This document shows positions 42,045 through 53,875 of a stretch of 64,000 nucleotides of DNA, in pieces. This stretch comes from Caprimulgus europaeus (lineage: Eukaryota > Chordata > Aves > Caprimulgiformes > Caprimulgidae): the NCBI GenBank assembly GCA_907165065.1, contig OU015551.1:2170001-2234000 (forward strand), read 5' to 3'. The translations under genes and the position numbers were made by a program. Below the pieces are notes generated by a model. The model did not search any database. It saw nothing but the letters and a program-made list of their open reading frames with translations, and was not told the DNA's origin. How positions within the stretch are numbered: position 1 is the first letter of the stretch; every line of letters starts with the position of its first letter.

Positions 42045-45000
42045 ATGCCCAGCATATTCTCCTACCTGAGCGCCGAAGTCGACTGGTGCGAAGGCAACTT
42101 CGAGCGCTCCAAGATCATTGCGGAGTACTACAACACCGTGAGTGCGGGGTGAAAAGGGCTCCCCAGAGCTGCTTTTGGGAGAGAAGATGGGACAATCTTG
42201 TTTTTCTTTCCTCCTCCTCATTCCTTTGAGTTTCCTGTGCTGGTATGGGGAATATTTTCTGAGCTTCAGGTAAATCTTGGGACTTTTATTGCTTACAACA
42301 GCTCATTGCTCACCAAACGAGCTGGGGTCAGGGGTGCTTCTGGTACATGTGGGGCTGAATTCCCAGGGAGAAAACTCTGGCGTTGCTCCTTAGCCCAGAT
42401 TTGTGAGATCCTGTTATACCAGTCCTGCAGCTCTCCTGCCAACTGGGGTAAGTCCCACACAGGGCTCATCTATTCCAGCTAAATATACAGGAGTGGCAGA
42501 GTGAGAGACGGCGCTCGCATGAGCCGCGCCAGGCAGGTTGGGAAGCTGGAACTCAAGACAGAGGAAAGCTGATGCATGAGCCAACTTCACCTCCCATGAT
42601 CCTTTAGAATCCAGCTCCATCCCATGCCAGTCCCTCTTGGATTAAGCATGGTTAGAAGTGCCCCTATCTGTCTGCAGAGGACGTGGTAGATCACCAGGCT
42701 GTGCAAGGACGTCCTTCCACCACAGTGCAATTACAGGCAGGCAGGGGTGGGTGGGAGGCATGTGGATTTACAACCTTCCAAAGGCCTTGTTTACAACTTT
42801 TAGCAATTACTGGCTAACACTAGAACTTCTTGTTCTCACGGAAATGCCTCTTCCTCTTTTTTTTTGGTTAACTTTTGGAGCATTTCCTGCTCTTAATAAA
42901 TTACCTATAATAACGATAATTCCCTCACCCGAGTCCCGCAGCTCCCAAGCTCTTAATTACCCAGCCAGGGTCTCGAGGTGAGATGTTTGGGCTCTATATA
43001 ATCACTTCTCTTTGAGACAGTGAACAAATAAAGATCTGTCAGTCCAGACTAAATCCTGCTTCCCTCTGGCATCCAACTGTGTGTGTTGTGTTGTTGCCCG
43101 TTTACTGGCGCTGCCGGATGGGCTCAGAGCTGCAGAGCAAGGCACAACCAGCAAGGAGGTCCAGACATCATTTAGACTCACATCAGCATCTCAAATGTCA
43201 TTGGAGATGCCAAATGACTTTGTGTTTTGATGTGTCACTGACAACACTGGAGAGGGGCTCATTTCCACAAAGAGCAGGAAGTCTGAAAGTTATGTTTTTA
43301 ATCAGAATTCATTCCAGGAGATAAATTTGCCTCACCTCCTGGTTTAGGGCACAGGCAGCGTTTTTCTTTGGGGCTGAGACCCCATTTTCATAAGGATTCT
43401 GATTTACATCCACACTGTCAAAGTGGTTCAGGACCCTAAACACCCCAAAAAACATCTCAGGAGCTCTCCAAGAGCACTTTTATGTCTAACTTCTCTGGGG
43501 CACGCTGCTGGGCACCCATTGGTGTGGCCAGATGCATAACTATCTTTTTTACAACCTAAAGCCCTCTGATTCTCCTAAAACACCAATATTTACCTGCCTA
43601 CATCTCTTTGTGGCCCAGGTTTCTAAATTTTGTAGCTATTTCTGAAAACCTTGATTCTAGACTGAGGTCCCCACTAGCCACAGCCATCTCCCATGTTTCC
43701 ATCCTACACCACCTTCGAGGCACCAGGCTTTTTGGGGTGAATTTTCACTGATTAGGACTCAGACAGAGCTTTCTTCCAGAACAGAAAAACTTCTCCAATG
43801 TGTATTTCTGCACAGATGCAACCTAGTTCTGAGGAACACAGAGAGATGTGGGCAGAGCAAACTTGGCAGGACTTTTTCCAGTGGTTAAATCAGCCCTTGC
43901 TCCTCAATATATGAGCACAGGGCACCTCTTTCCCAGCAGAAAAAGAGCTTTTTTTGGTGATCTCCTTCTCGCCAGGCTCACTTTTCCCAGTCCATGGAGC
44001 TCAGCAGGGTGTCTGTGCAGGCAGAGGGTACCACCTCTGCCGTTTCTGGCTTAAGATGAGATTCCTGTTTAGAGAAAACAGCAAAAATTTAAACCTGTCT
44101 TGACAGCTGCCTGGGATCTCCTGTCCAAAAAAGGGAGACAAAAGACCAAACCCTCCTAAAAACTGCTGCTGTCAGAGCATCTGACAACAGCCCCAAAGGC
44201 TGTACCATGCTCAGGGCCAGACCTTGTAACCAGAAGTGAGCAGGAGCATCTCTGCCATGGACATCTCCCCTTCACCAGCACTGCCTGGCTCCCACCCAGC
44301 AGCACTGGGGGAGTCTTCACGCTCCGGGCTCTCTCGCAGGACCAGGCTCCTCGTGATGTGCCCTGAAGGAGGGACTATAGAAATGGGACCAGACTGGGAT
44401 CCCCACTTATCCCTGCTGGCTGGCAGGACGTTGCAGATCCAGCTGGGATTCAGGGCACTATCTCAGATGCAATCCCAACAGCTCACATCTCTTCTTCTCT
44501 CCTCTGCTCATTTGTTGCCCATATTCAGATCTCCTCCTCCCTGCAGCAAGCTTTATGGGCCTTATCTCCCTGGCTTGCCCTGAGATAATTATATCAATAT
44601 TGACTTCAGTGTCAGTTTGCCAGAGTTTTAGACTTGCTGGGAACCCAGCCAGCTCCTACTCAGGGCCCCTCCACCACTAAATCAGCAGGGCTTCCTAATG
44701 GAGCATCCTCTTCAATGTCTTCTCCCCACCATTGCCCCGGGGCTCAGGCTGGGTAGTGTTGTGCCAGCAGCAGCCATGTGCTGCTGAGAATTGCTTGGTG
44801 CCAGCCTCACTCTCTCTCAGGTCTGCTTGGGTTGGATGCTTTTTATTAGAAATAAGCACCAAGGGTATGAGCAAAGAATGTAAATAGTATTTTTAAGCAC
44901 CTAATACTACGTGGTGGGTTGGGATTGGATGCAGTTCAGTGACCAAGTGTGAACTACTTATAGTGACTCAGTGACCCAGAAATTGATTGTCTTCTGGCTG

Positions 45001-48000
45001 TTCATAGGAAAACAGTATTGTGCTACATGAGGGTCATTAGTCAGTGACTTGTCTTTCTACCCTCATTTCTTTTCTGAAATGACTGATCCAGGATGCTGGG
45101 AATGACACCCAGATCCACAACAGTTTTTCCAGCAAAGTAGCAGGAGCTCTGACACTGCTGTGTATCCACAGTTGCTTCATCAATTGATGGAGATAAGCTC
45201 CCAGTTGCTTCATCAATTGATGGAGATAAGCTCAACTACAGGTACAAATGACCTGGATACACCCAGAGAAGCCCTCACTTTCAGAGTGTGTCAGAGCCGT
45301 GCCGTGTGTCCCAGCCCTCCACACAGGCTCAGCAACCCCTCAGCATCACAGACACTTGGTTCTCTTGTCTGCCCAGAGGGTCATAGAATCCCAGCCTGGT
45401 TTGGGTTGGGAGGGACCTGAAAGCTCCTCCAGTCCCAACCCCCCTGCCAGCAGCAGGGACACCTTCCACTAGACCAGGTTGCCCAAAGCCTCATCCAACC
45501 TGGCCCAGAACACTTCCAGGGAGGGGGCATCCAACCTACTCCTGCAGGTCCCAGGCAGGAGTATGGCAGCTCTTTCCCAACACACTGAAAAGACCAAACA
45601 AAGAGCTGCTTCCTGCCCCAAAGCACTGGTGTGACACTGCAATGTCAGGACATGGAGCTTCATCTTCTGCTATTAAGAACTTGCTGTACAGGTCTGGAGA
45701 GCCTCCGAGGTACTGAGTGCTGTCTTAGCCCCTGTGGGCTCTTCTGTCAGCTGAAGCTGGTTCACTGGCCTTTAGGTGAATGAATGTACTCTAGAGAGTC
45801 TTGCAAAAATCTCCTTTCTCTGCAGAAAATGCCTGTTTGGAGTAAGGACCAGCACAAGCCTTGGCTCTGCTATCGTGCTCTTGTTGTGCTCACAAAGCCA
45901 GGCAGAGCTCTGCAGACCAGGAGGCTTGTTCTCACCCTGTCATGGATGGAGATGCAAACAGGTTCTCTGCAGGTCTCTCCTTCCAACTGGAAGGTTGCAA
46001 AGAGCCTGAGTTGCAGAAGCCCTGGGGCCTTTCCCATGATCCTGTTAATACACCAGGATTAGAGCCACTGATCCCAGTCTCGCTTTTCTCCTCGTGAAAG
46101 CAGCAAATGCCAGTACAGGCAGGCTTGGCTTAGGCACCTGGAGCAATAACTTACACTAATTAGGAAGTGGGCCATCACTGTGAGCTCACACAGTGCAAAG
46201 CTATAGGGCTGAGTCATCCCCACAGCTCAAATCACACCTCAGCTCCATCACCACTCTGATCTCCCCGGGATCCTGGGCAGAGGGAGCTGGTGTGTCCCAG
46301 GCAGAGGGAGCTGGTGTGTCCCAGCCAGTAGGACCCAGCTGGGTGCAAGTAGAAGCTGTGCTGGGAGAACTCAGTGTGAGCAGAGACTCTGGAAAAAACT
46401 TCCTAGTGGGAGTACTGGGAGCAAAAGCCTCCTAACCATGGATGAGATGGAGTTTGCCACATCCCAGAGGGAAGATGTTGGACAGGACTTACAAACTGGG
46501 GCTTGGATCTGAGGAGGGATGAAGACCCTGTGCCCCCACAGAGGTGGGTTTGCAGCAGCTCTCCCCTAAGCTCTGGGTTTGGCTGCTCTGCAAGGAATCA
46601 CTTTCTTTTCTACACTACTGGCACGGTTCCCCTGATCATCCCTCCCCTCTGCTATCTGATCTTGCACCTCTCAGGCTGACTTACCAAGGTGATAACACTG
46701 CTATCAGGTAATTAAGGGCACTGTTGCAATGCCCACTGCAGAAGGGATCCAGACCTCTCCATACGCAACCTCCAGCTCCCACCTTTCCTCCCTTCCACCT
46801 GCGTGCTGGCACTTGCACGCTGCTGCCTCCTCTGCAAGAGTTTTCTCTCCTCTTCCTCCCCCTGTTTGCCTTCCAAAACCCTCTGCAACCCTTTCCCAGG
46901 AGAAGAAATGTCTGCAACACCGTGGTTACTTTAACACAGGGTTTGGTTTCTTGGTCGTTTCTGAACAGTTTGATCTCAAGTGTGCAAGTGGGAGCAGCAC
47001 TTTTTGTAGCTGGAATGGGAATAGACCTGGATTTGGCTCTAAGCACCTAGAGAAAACCAAGACATTTGGCCTGAGGATTGTTGTTAGGAGGAGCATCAAC
47101 TTGTTTCATGGAAGCCTTAGTGAAATTCAAGATTAACCTCCAGGTGTTAAGGGGAACAGAGACCTTCCATGGAGTGTGAATGAATTTCCAGAGGGAATTG
47201 TGTTTCCCTCTGGAATATGAGAGGGTGTGTTTCATATATATGACAACATCACTGTGATTTGCAGCCCTGTTCTTGGAAACTTCGATCCCATGGGACATCA
47301 CAAGCCAAGGGTCGATTCTGCAGTTTACCTGGTACATGTAAAGGCTGCTGAGGGGTGAGACTCCAGCTGTGGAGGTCAGATTCCAGGCTTGGGGTCTGGG
47401 TCAGCCTGGAGCTGAAAGATGAAAGGAAAAGAATTGTCAAGGGGAGATAAAAGTCCTCCTGGTGGTTTGCCAAATGGCATGTTAGCAGATGGGTCTGCCC
47501 TGTTCCTCCAAAGCCCCACAGAGCTGTCTGGCAGGTCAGACATAGCACCATGGCCCAAACCTTTTCATGAGCCAGGGAGATTTGCCCTGGGGAGGCTGTG
47601 CTTCCCTGTGATAGCCCTTCACTGAGTTCACAAAATCAGGTGAAAGCACCAGGGGAACCCACAGAGGGGAAGGACCATTGCAAACTTCATTCCCCGGAGC
47701 TGCAGGTTGGAGTGGGGCTGATCCAGCAGCCAGGTCCAAGCTTTGGGCACTCACTGCTCCTCCCCAGCTCCCACATTTTGCACCTCAGCATCTGCTATTC
47801 CCCAAAGCACCAGAACCTTCAACCAGCCCAGGCAAGCAGCAAGAGGCTGAGCCCTGGTACCATCTCCTCCTCCCCAGACCAATCCAGGTCTGTCAGTGAA
47901 GCACCTCTGCAGAGCTGGAAACCAGGGCAGAATTCTTTCTCTGCATGCATTTGCTAGGGATGTTTAAGTAGGTTTATGACTTCACATAATTACTAGTGTC

Positions 48001-51000
48001 CAGAATACTTCCCTCCCACAGGCCAGGTGGCTTCACACATGACACTACAGGTTGTCACCTCCATCCTACCTGTTCCCACCTACCGATGTCCTGCTGCTCT
48101 CTGCCACACCCACTCCCAGTTAATGATGGTTTTCCTGACTGTGGCTTGCTGTCGTGGACATGTCCTAGCTCCTCACACCCACCCACCCACTTGCAGGGGG
48201 CTGGCTGCTGGCCAAAAGGGGCAGAAGCCACCCAGGGCATTTCTGACAGACCTGGGTTGACAGGAGAGGGAGATGGCTGCAAACAGAAGAGCTTTGGCAG
48301 CTTGCTTGAAGACACTGGCCAGCTAAAGCTAAGCCATCACCCAAAAGGGGCCACACCAGCTTCTTCTGGGCTTGTTGGCCCCAGAGATGCTTGCAGAGAG
48401 AGCAGAGGTGTCCACAGCCACTGCTGTCACATAGCTGTCCTTCCAGTTCCAGCCTCACTTCTGGAGAAACCCCTCTGCCCTCTCCCTGTGCCCGCTTCCA
48501 CTCGACGCTTTCCACTAGAGATCAGTGTCCTCTTCACACACGGGGAGACTGAGGCACGTGGTGGGATGGGACGTGCCCAACATCATGCAATAAGCTGAAT
48601 GTGCTTCTTGTTTTTCAGATCAGCAATATCAGCTTCTTTGTCCTCTCTCCTGTCCTGCTCTACCTGAACCGGCAGTACTGTCAGCAGCGTGCCTTGCCCT
48701 TGTATTTCACCTCTGCCTTGCTCATCGGCGTAGGTGGGTACCAAGGTTGTGAGAATCACAGAATCACAGAATATTAGGGATTGGAAGGGACCTCGAAAGC
48801 TCATCCAGTCCAATCCCCCTGCTGGAGCAGGAACACCTGGATGAGATCACACAGGAAAGTGTCCAGGTGGGTCTTGAATGTCTCCAGAGAAGGAGACTCC
48901 ACACCCTCCCTGGGCAGCCTGGCCCAGGGCTCTGGCACCCTCACAGTAAAGAAGTTCCTTCTCAAGTTTAAGCAGAACCTCCTGTGTTCCAGCTCACACC
49001 CATTGCCCCTTGTCCTACCATTGGACACCACTGAGAAGAGCCTGGCTCCATCCTCCTGACACTCACCCTTCAGATATTGATCAACATTCATGAGGTCCCC
49101 CCTCAGCCTCCTCTTCTCCAAGCTCAAGAGCCCCCAGCTCCCTCAGCCTTTCCTCATCAGGGAGATGCTCCACTCCCTTAATCATCTTGGTGGCTCTGTG
49201 CTGGACTCTCTCCAGCAGTTCCCTGTCCTTCTTGAACTGTGGGGCCCAGAACTGGAAGACCAGACAGTTTGCCAGAGTACCCAACTGTTCATTCATGTTG
49301 GCTTTGGGGGCTGGTTCTGAGTGGCCAAAGAGCCAGCTGGGGAGGGAAAGCAAACAGCCATGTCTGTTTGAAGCCCTGCAGCTCATGGTTCCTGCTTGGC
49401 TGTGGGTGTAGAGCTTCCAGCCCAGTAAATCCCCGTGGTGCTGTGTGGACTGACTCACCCAAGCCCCTGTTAACACCAAGGTCCATGCTCTGCTCTTCAG
49501 GAATGATGTGTCTTTAGGAATTGCCCCCAAGAACTTCCCAGGCTCGTGTGAGGGTGGAGCTTTGCTGACACAAGCTGTCCTTGCTCCTTGCAGGTATCTT
49601 CTCCACGTACTTTCACATGACCCTGAGCTATGTGGGACAACTCTTGGATGAGCTCTCCATCCTCTGGACTCTGGCTGTGGCATATTCCTTTTGGTACCCA
49701 AAGATTTACTTCCCCAAGTGCATCAAGAGCAGGTATTACTCAGAAGGATGTAGGGTTGCAGGCTCTGAGGGGAGGGGTGGGACACTGACCTTGGTGATGT
49801 GACCCACAGATGATCCCCCCAGCCAGCTCCCCTGTGAGGGGTCAGTGTTGAGGTTACTGCAGGTTGCTTTGGGACCAGACCCTCCATCACTCAGTGGTGG
49901 TTGTGCTGACAGAGGAAGAGTGAGAAGCCCTCCCAGAGGGAAGGGCTGTGCTGGGCTCCTGCCCACTGGAGCTGTTGGTCTTTGCAAAGGTGCAGAGGGA
50001 AAACTTTTCATGGAGAATTTCAAAATTAATTAGGAAATGAAATGTTCCTGAGCACTAACATGAAATTACTGATGCTGTCACACTGTCCTAGCATCTCCTG
50101 CCATCCACAGAGAGCTTTCCCTGAAGGCTGGTGGGGTCCCATAGGACAACCTGGTCCAAGTTATCACCTCACATACCCAAGGTTGTTTGCACAGGAGGGC
50201 TGTCTGGGCTAGAGGAGCTTGGCAGAGAGGATGGGGATACTGGGTGAGCGTGGATCAGCAGAAACAGGAACCCAGCAGGGCTTTGCTCAAAGGATGGTCC
50301 CATCCTGGCAGGCTTGCTGAAGCCATCTGAGCCAGCTCAGCTAGAAACCTTGCAAAGACCTGCTCCAAGTCAGCTCTTCCCATGCCAAAGAGGGGGTCAC
50401 CAGGAGTTCACTGTGTGGTTGGGGGAGAGGGGAAGGGACTTGGGACGGGATTTGCATGTGAAAGGCCCCTCTGAGCCCTATTGTTGTTCAGTCAACCCAA
50501 ATCTGCATGTTCCCCTGCCCGACCCTGCTGGGACTCCTGCTTTGCAGCCCTTCCCTGCCCAAATCTCTTGATGTCTTTGCTTCTCGATGCTCATCATCAC
50601 CATGAAAGTGCACAAATTACCTTCTGGGCTGTGTTCCCTGCTCTGTCATGGACTAACTGGGGCCTTTGGGCAAAGCATAGACAATCAGATACCTCAGCCT
50701 TCCTGCCAGGACTACTGAGATCAGCCATGTACAAAGAGATTGGAAGTGCTGGAGAAGGGTTTCCTCCTCTCAGGCAATGAGCAGGACCTCTCCCATCCTT
50801 ATCCTTCCATACTGTCAACCTTGGAGGCTCTGACACTCACTCCCAACTCTCTTTAGGAAGCAATTCTTCTGGTTGAGTGGTATCACCACCGTGATTAGTA
50901 CCTTGATGTCCTTCATCAAACCGGCCGTCAACGCCTACGTGCTCAACTGCATCGCCTTCCACGTGCTGTACCTCACATGGCGCGAGCTGAAGAAGTAAGG

Positions 51001-53422
51001 AGGGGGCTCAGAGGGGTTATCTGCAGGTCCATGGCTGCTCCTGGCAGGCTCACACGTGGAATCATGCCCACAACAGTGAATCATGCCCAAGTCTTCATCA
51101 GCCACTTGTGGCACTATCATCTCTGCAAAGAATTGAGGCAGCCTGGGAGGGACCCAGGAAGAGGCACAGGCAGGACAGAGGGCAGTGGGACACAAGAAGG
51201 CCATCTGGCCCAGGTGCCATGCAGAATGGGGACAATCCATGGGACAAGTATATCTTCTCCTCAGCTGCCATTTCTGCAGCTCTTTCCTATTTTGGGGGGA
51301 TTTGGGAAGCAGTGTGGGCTTGGGAGAACTGTCCAGGATCTGAGCAGAAAGACAGGAGTGCCCTGGTATCTCCTAGCATCATCTTCACCCACAGAAAGTC
51401 AGAAACCAGAGCCACACTTCTGCAGTTCTGGTGGTTTGATGAATAGTCTCCAGAAGAAACTCGCTGGGTTTTGCTCTGTTACATTAACACTTGCAGACAG
51501 GAACCAGCCCTCTTCAAAAACCTCTTTCCTTCCAACACAACCCTCTTCTCCCTCTCCCTCACTGTGTCTTCCAGGTGTGATGACAAAAGGGTTCACCGGA
51601 TGGCTGCAGTCATGGTCCTGTGGTGGGTACTGGCCATCAGCAGCTGGATAAGTGACAGATGGCTCTGTTGGTTCTGGCAGGCCATCAACTTCCCCTACTT
51701 CCACAGCTTCTGGTAAGGGCTCCAGCACAGGGGCAGGAACCCCAGCCCAGATATTGCAGGGGCTGAAGGACCACAGCTAAGGAGAGGTGGCAGCAGGGAT
51801 GTGATATCCCATCAAGGAGCAGCCACATCTCTGCCCAATCTTCTCCTCCTTTCCTTTGTTGCTATTGATGCTGCTCCTCACCCTGGCCCCAGCCCAAGGA
51901 TTGGATCCAAATTGCTGCTTAACATCCCTCACCTCCTCTGCACTGGCCAAACGATGCTTTGCAAGTGAAATTGTTGTAAAAGTCCCTCCAGGTCAGCAGC
52001 TTGCTTCCACGTGGGCAGCAGGTCAAGGGAGGGGATTCTGCCCCGGTACTCTGCTCCTGTAAGGCCCCACCTGGAGTGCTGTGTCCAGTTCTGGAGCCCC
52101 CAACACAAGAAAGACATGGACCAGTTAGAGCATGTCCAGAGGAGGCCACGAGGATGATGCCAGGGCTGGAGCAGCTCTGCTGTGAGGACAGGCTGAGAGA
52201 GTTGGGGCTGTTCAGCCTGGAGAAGAGAAGGCTCCGGGGAGACCTTCCAGTGGCCTCCCAGTACCTGAAGGGGCTCCAGGAAGGTGGGGAGGGACTTTGG
52301 CCAAGGGCAGGGAGTGACAGAACAAGGGGTGATGGCTTGAAAGTGGCAGAGGGGAGATGGAGATGAGATGGAGCTTCTCAGGTTGGCCAGAGAAGCTGTG
52401 GCTGCTCCTCCCTGGAAGTGTTCTGGGCCAGGTTGGATGAGGCTTTAAGGTCCCTCCCAACCCAGCCCACTCTGTGATTCTGTGACGTGCTCCCAGGAAG
52501 CTGCATGAGGTGCGATGTGGTTCAGGTGATTTTCACAGCCAGACTGAAAGGCGGTGATTTCCCTGGGCAAGACATTTCTGTGCCTGGACAAGTGTGGCTG
52601 TAAGTGCTGCACACTGGGCACCTTCTCAAATTCACCCTCACACATCACTGGGATAACTGGGACAGAAACCCAGCGGTGCTGGGCTAGGCCAGGCAAGGTG
52701 GGATGGGTGGTTTGGTTGGAGCTTAAGTCTCCTATATCACCCCATCCCCTCTGGAACTGCCCCAGCCCCAGCTCACAGAACCACAGAACCAGGGGTTGGA
52801 AGGGACCTCCAAAGCTCATCCAGTCCAATCCCCTGCCAGAGCAGGAACACCTGGATGAGATCACACAGGAAGGCGTCCAGGTGGGTCTTGAATGTCTCCA
52901 GAGAAGGAGACTCCACACCCTCCCTGGGCAGCCTGGCCCAGGGCTCTGGCACCCTCACAGGAAAGAAGTTCCTCCTCAAATTTAAGTGGAACCTCCTGTG
53001 TTCCAGCTCACACCCATTGCCCCTTGTCCTACCATTGGAGCTCTTCTTCACAGAGCTCTTCTAGGATTCCCCCACAGGACCCAGACCCCCTGCAGCCCTC
53101 GGGCATCCCGGGATTGGGACCTTTGCCTGCCATTGCCGTGCCCCTTGGCTCTAGCTTCACGGTGGCAATGCCAGCCACGCACAGCTGCAGGGTGCAGGAG
53201 GAGCAGATGGAGTTCCCTCTGCCCAACACATCTCTGTTTGGTTTCCTTGACAGGCACGTGCTGATAGCCATGTCCCTCCTGTACTGCTGCCCACTGGTCA
53301 TGTACTTTGATGTCATCTACGAGATGCCAGCATTCAAGCCAAAGATAGGATATTGGCCCAGCGACTCCTGGCCTGTCGTGGTGCCTTACATTGTCCTGGA
53401 GGAACCCCACAAGCAGTGCTAG
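42045..53422 (+). CDS. ACER1: Alkaline ceramidase 1
   Basis: Six coding exons join in phase: 42045-42137, 48619-48733, 49594-49732, 50857-50994, 51575-51712 and 53254-53422, giving 263 residues (human 264). The start MPSIF sits in a strong CCACCATG context. ACER1 is an endoplasmic-reticulum membrane enzyme of the CREST superfamily that splits ceramide into sphingosine and fatty acid at alkaline pH. In mammals it is mainly epidermal. By alignment to ACER3, the calcium-site residues D13, W14, E16, N18 and E27, the zinc/catalytic residues S73, H77, D88, H205 and H209, and seven hydrophobic segments are present, so it looks active. MPSIF, YFHMTLS and AVNAY favour ACER1 over ACER2 and ACER3. Intron 1 is 6.5 kb; introns 2 and 5 carry CR1 copies. 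Confidence 0.95.
45169..45233. repeat. 33-bp duplication carrying a palindrome
   Basis: CAGTTGCTTCATCAATTGATGGAG is present twice, 33 bp apart, and each copy contains the perfect palindrome CATCAATTGATG. Confidence 0.9.
45383..45533 (-). mobile_element. CR1 LINE fragment in ACER1 intron 1
   Basis: Begins TCATAGAATCCCAGCCTGG and ends CTTCCAGGGAGGGGGCATCC. Its extent is almost the same as the copy at 32681. Confidence 0.9.
46266..46325. repeat. Short 25-bp duplication
   Basis: GGCAGAGGGAGCTGGTGTG followed by TCCCA occurs twice in tandem within ACER1 intron 1. Confidence 0.85.
48753..49256 (-). mobile_element. CR1 LINE in ACER1 intron 2
   Basis: Minus-strand CR1 starting GAATCACAGAATCACAGAA only about 20 bp after the exon 2 donor and running to GGGGCCCAGAACTGG, part of ORF2. 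It fills most of the 860-bp intron. Confidence 0.93.
52012..52486 (+). mobile_element. CR1 LINE in ACER1 intron 5, sense
   Basis: Starts near CACGTGGGCAGCAGGTC and ends CACTCTGTGATTCTGTGAC. Compared with the copy at 58943 it lacks an internal block after 52377. Confidence 0.92.
52775..53041 (-). mobile_element. CR1 LINE in ACER1 intron 5, antisense
   Basis: Starts CACAGAACCACAGAACC and extends to TTGTCCTACCATTGGA. It is oriented opposite to the copy 290 bp to its left, and both lie in the same intron. Confidence 0.92.
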
Positions 53423-53875
53423 AGCCGGCTGCCCTCAGGCATCCCTTGGGCACGAGGTGTGTGATGCACACGGGGAACACCTCAGCTGTGTGCCTGGTCC
53501 TCAGACAAGGGCAATGTGGCCCATGGATGGGGCAGGGAGCAGCTGAAGCCTCGTGGTGCTGGGCATGAAGCAGGGTGGGAGCCCACAGGTGCCTTGGAAG
53601 ACTCTGCCCAGACTGGCATCCAGGGAACTGAAGATCTCCTCCTCCAGCAGATCCCCACTGAGAAGGGGAGAGAGATGGTGCTTCTTCTGTGTCTTCTGCA
53701 TTAGTCAAGTGGTCGCACTCCTTGCTGACCAGGGCACAGCAGAGAACACAGAAGCCAAACTGGTGACAGCGGGGTTTGTTGGGGCTGCTCTAATTATTAT
53801 TATTAATGTTATTTATTGATGTATGTGGTCCTGCTCAGTAGAGCTGTGCATTAAAGCTGTGGACGTTGACTTGCA
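53423..53875 (+). other. ACER1: ACER1 3' UTR with poly(A) signal
   Basis: ATTAAA at 53850-53855 lies 430 bp after the stop codon, followed within 30 bp by GT-rich sequence. An AT-rich ATTATTATTATTAATG-like stretch lies just before it (53791-53818). Confidence 0.7.

Larger units (their letters stand above)
42138..48618. other. ACER1 intron 1, contents
   Basis: Besides the CR1 at 45383 and the short tandem repeats at 45169 and 46266, I see no coding exon of another gene. AT-rich patches lie at 42840-42920 and 44590-44620. Confidence 0.45.

Noticed and set aside
42045-53422. Assignment to ACER2 or ACER3
   Set aside because: The MPSIF start, YFHMTLS, AVNAY, the 263-residue length and the 19p13-type synteny favour ACER1.
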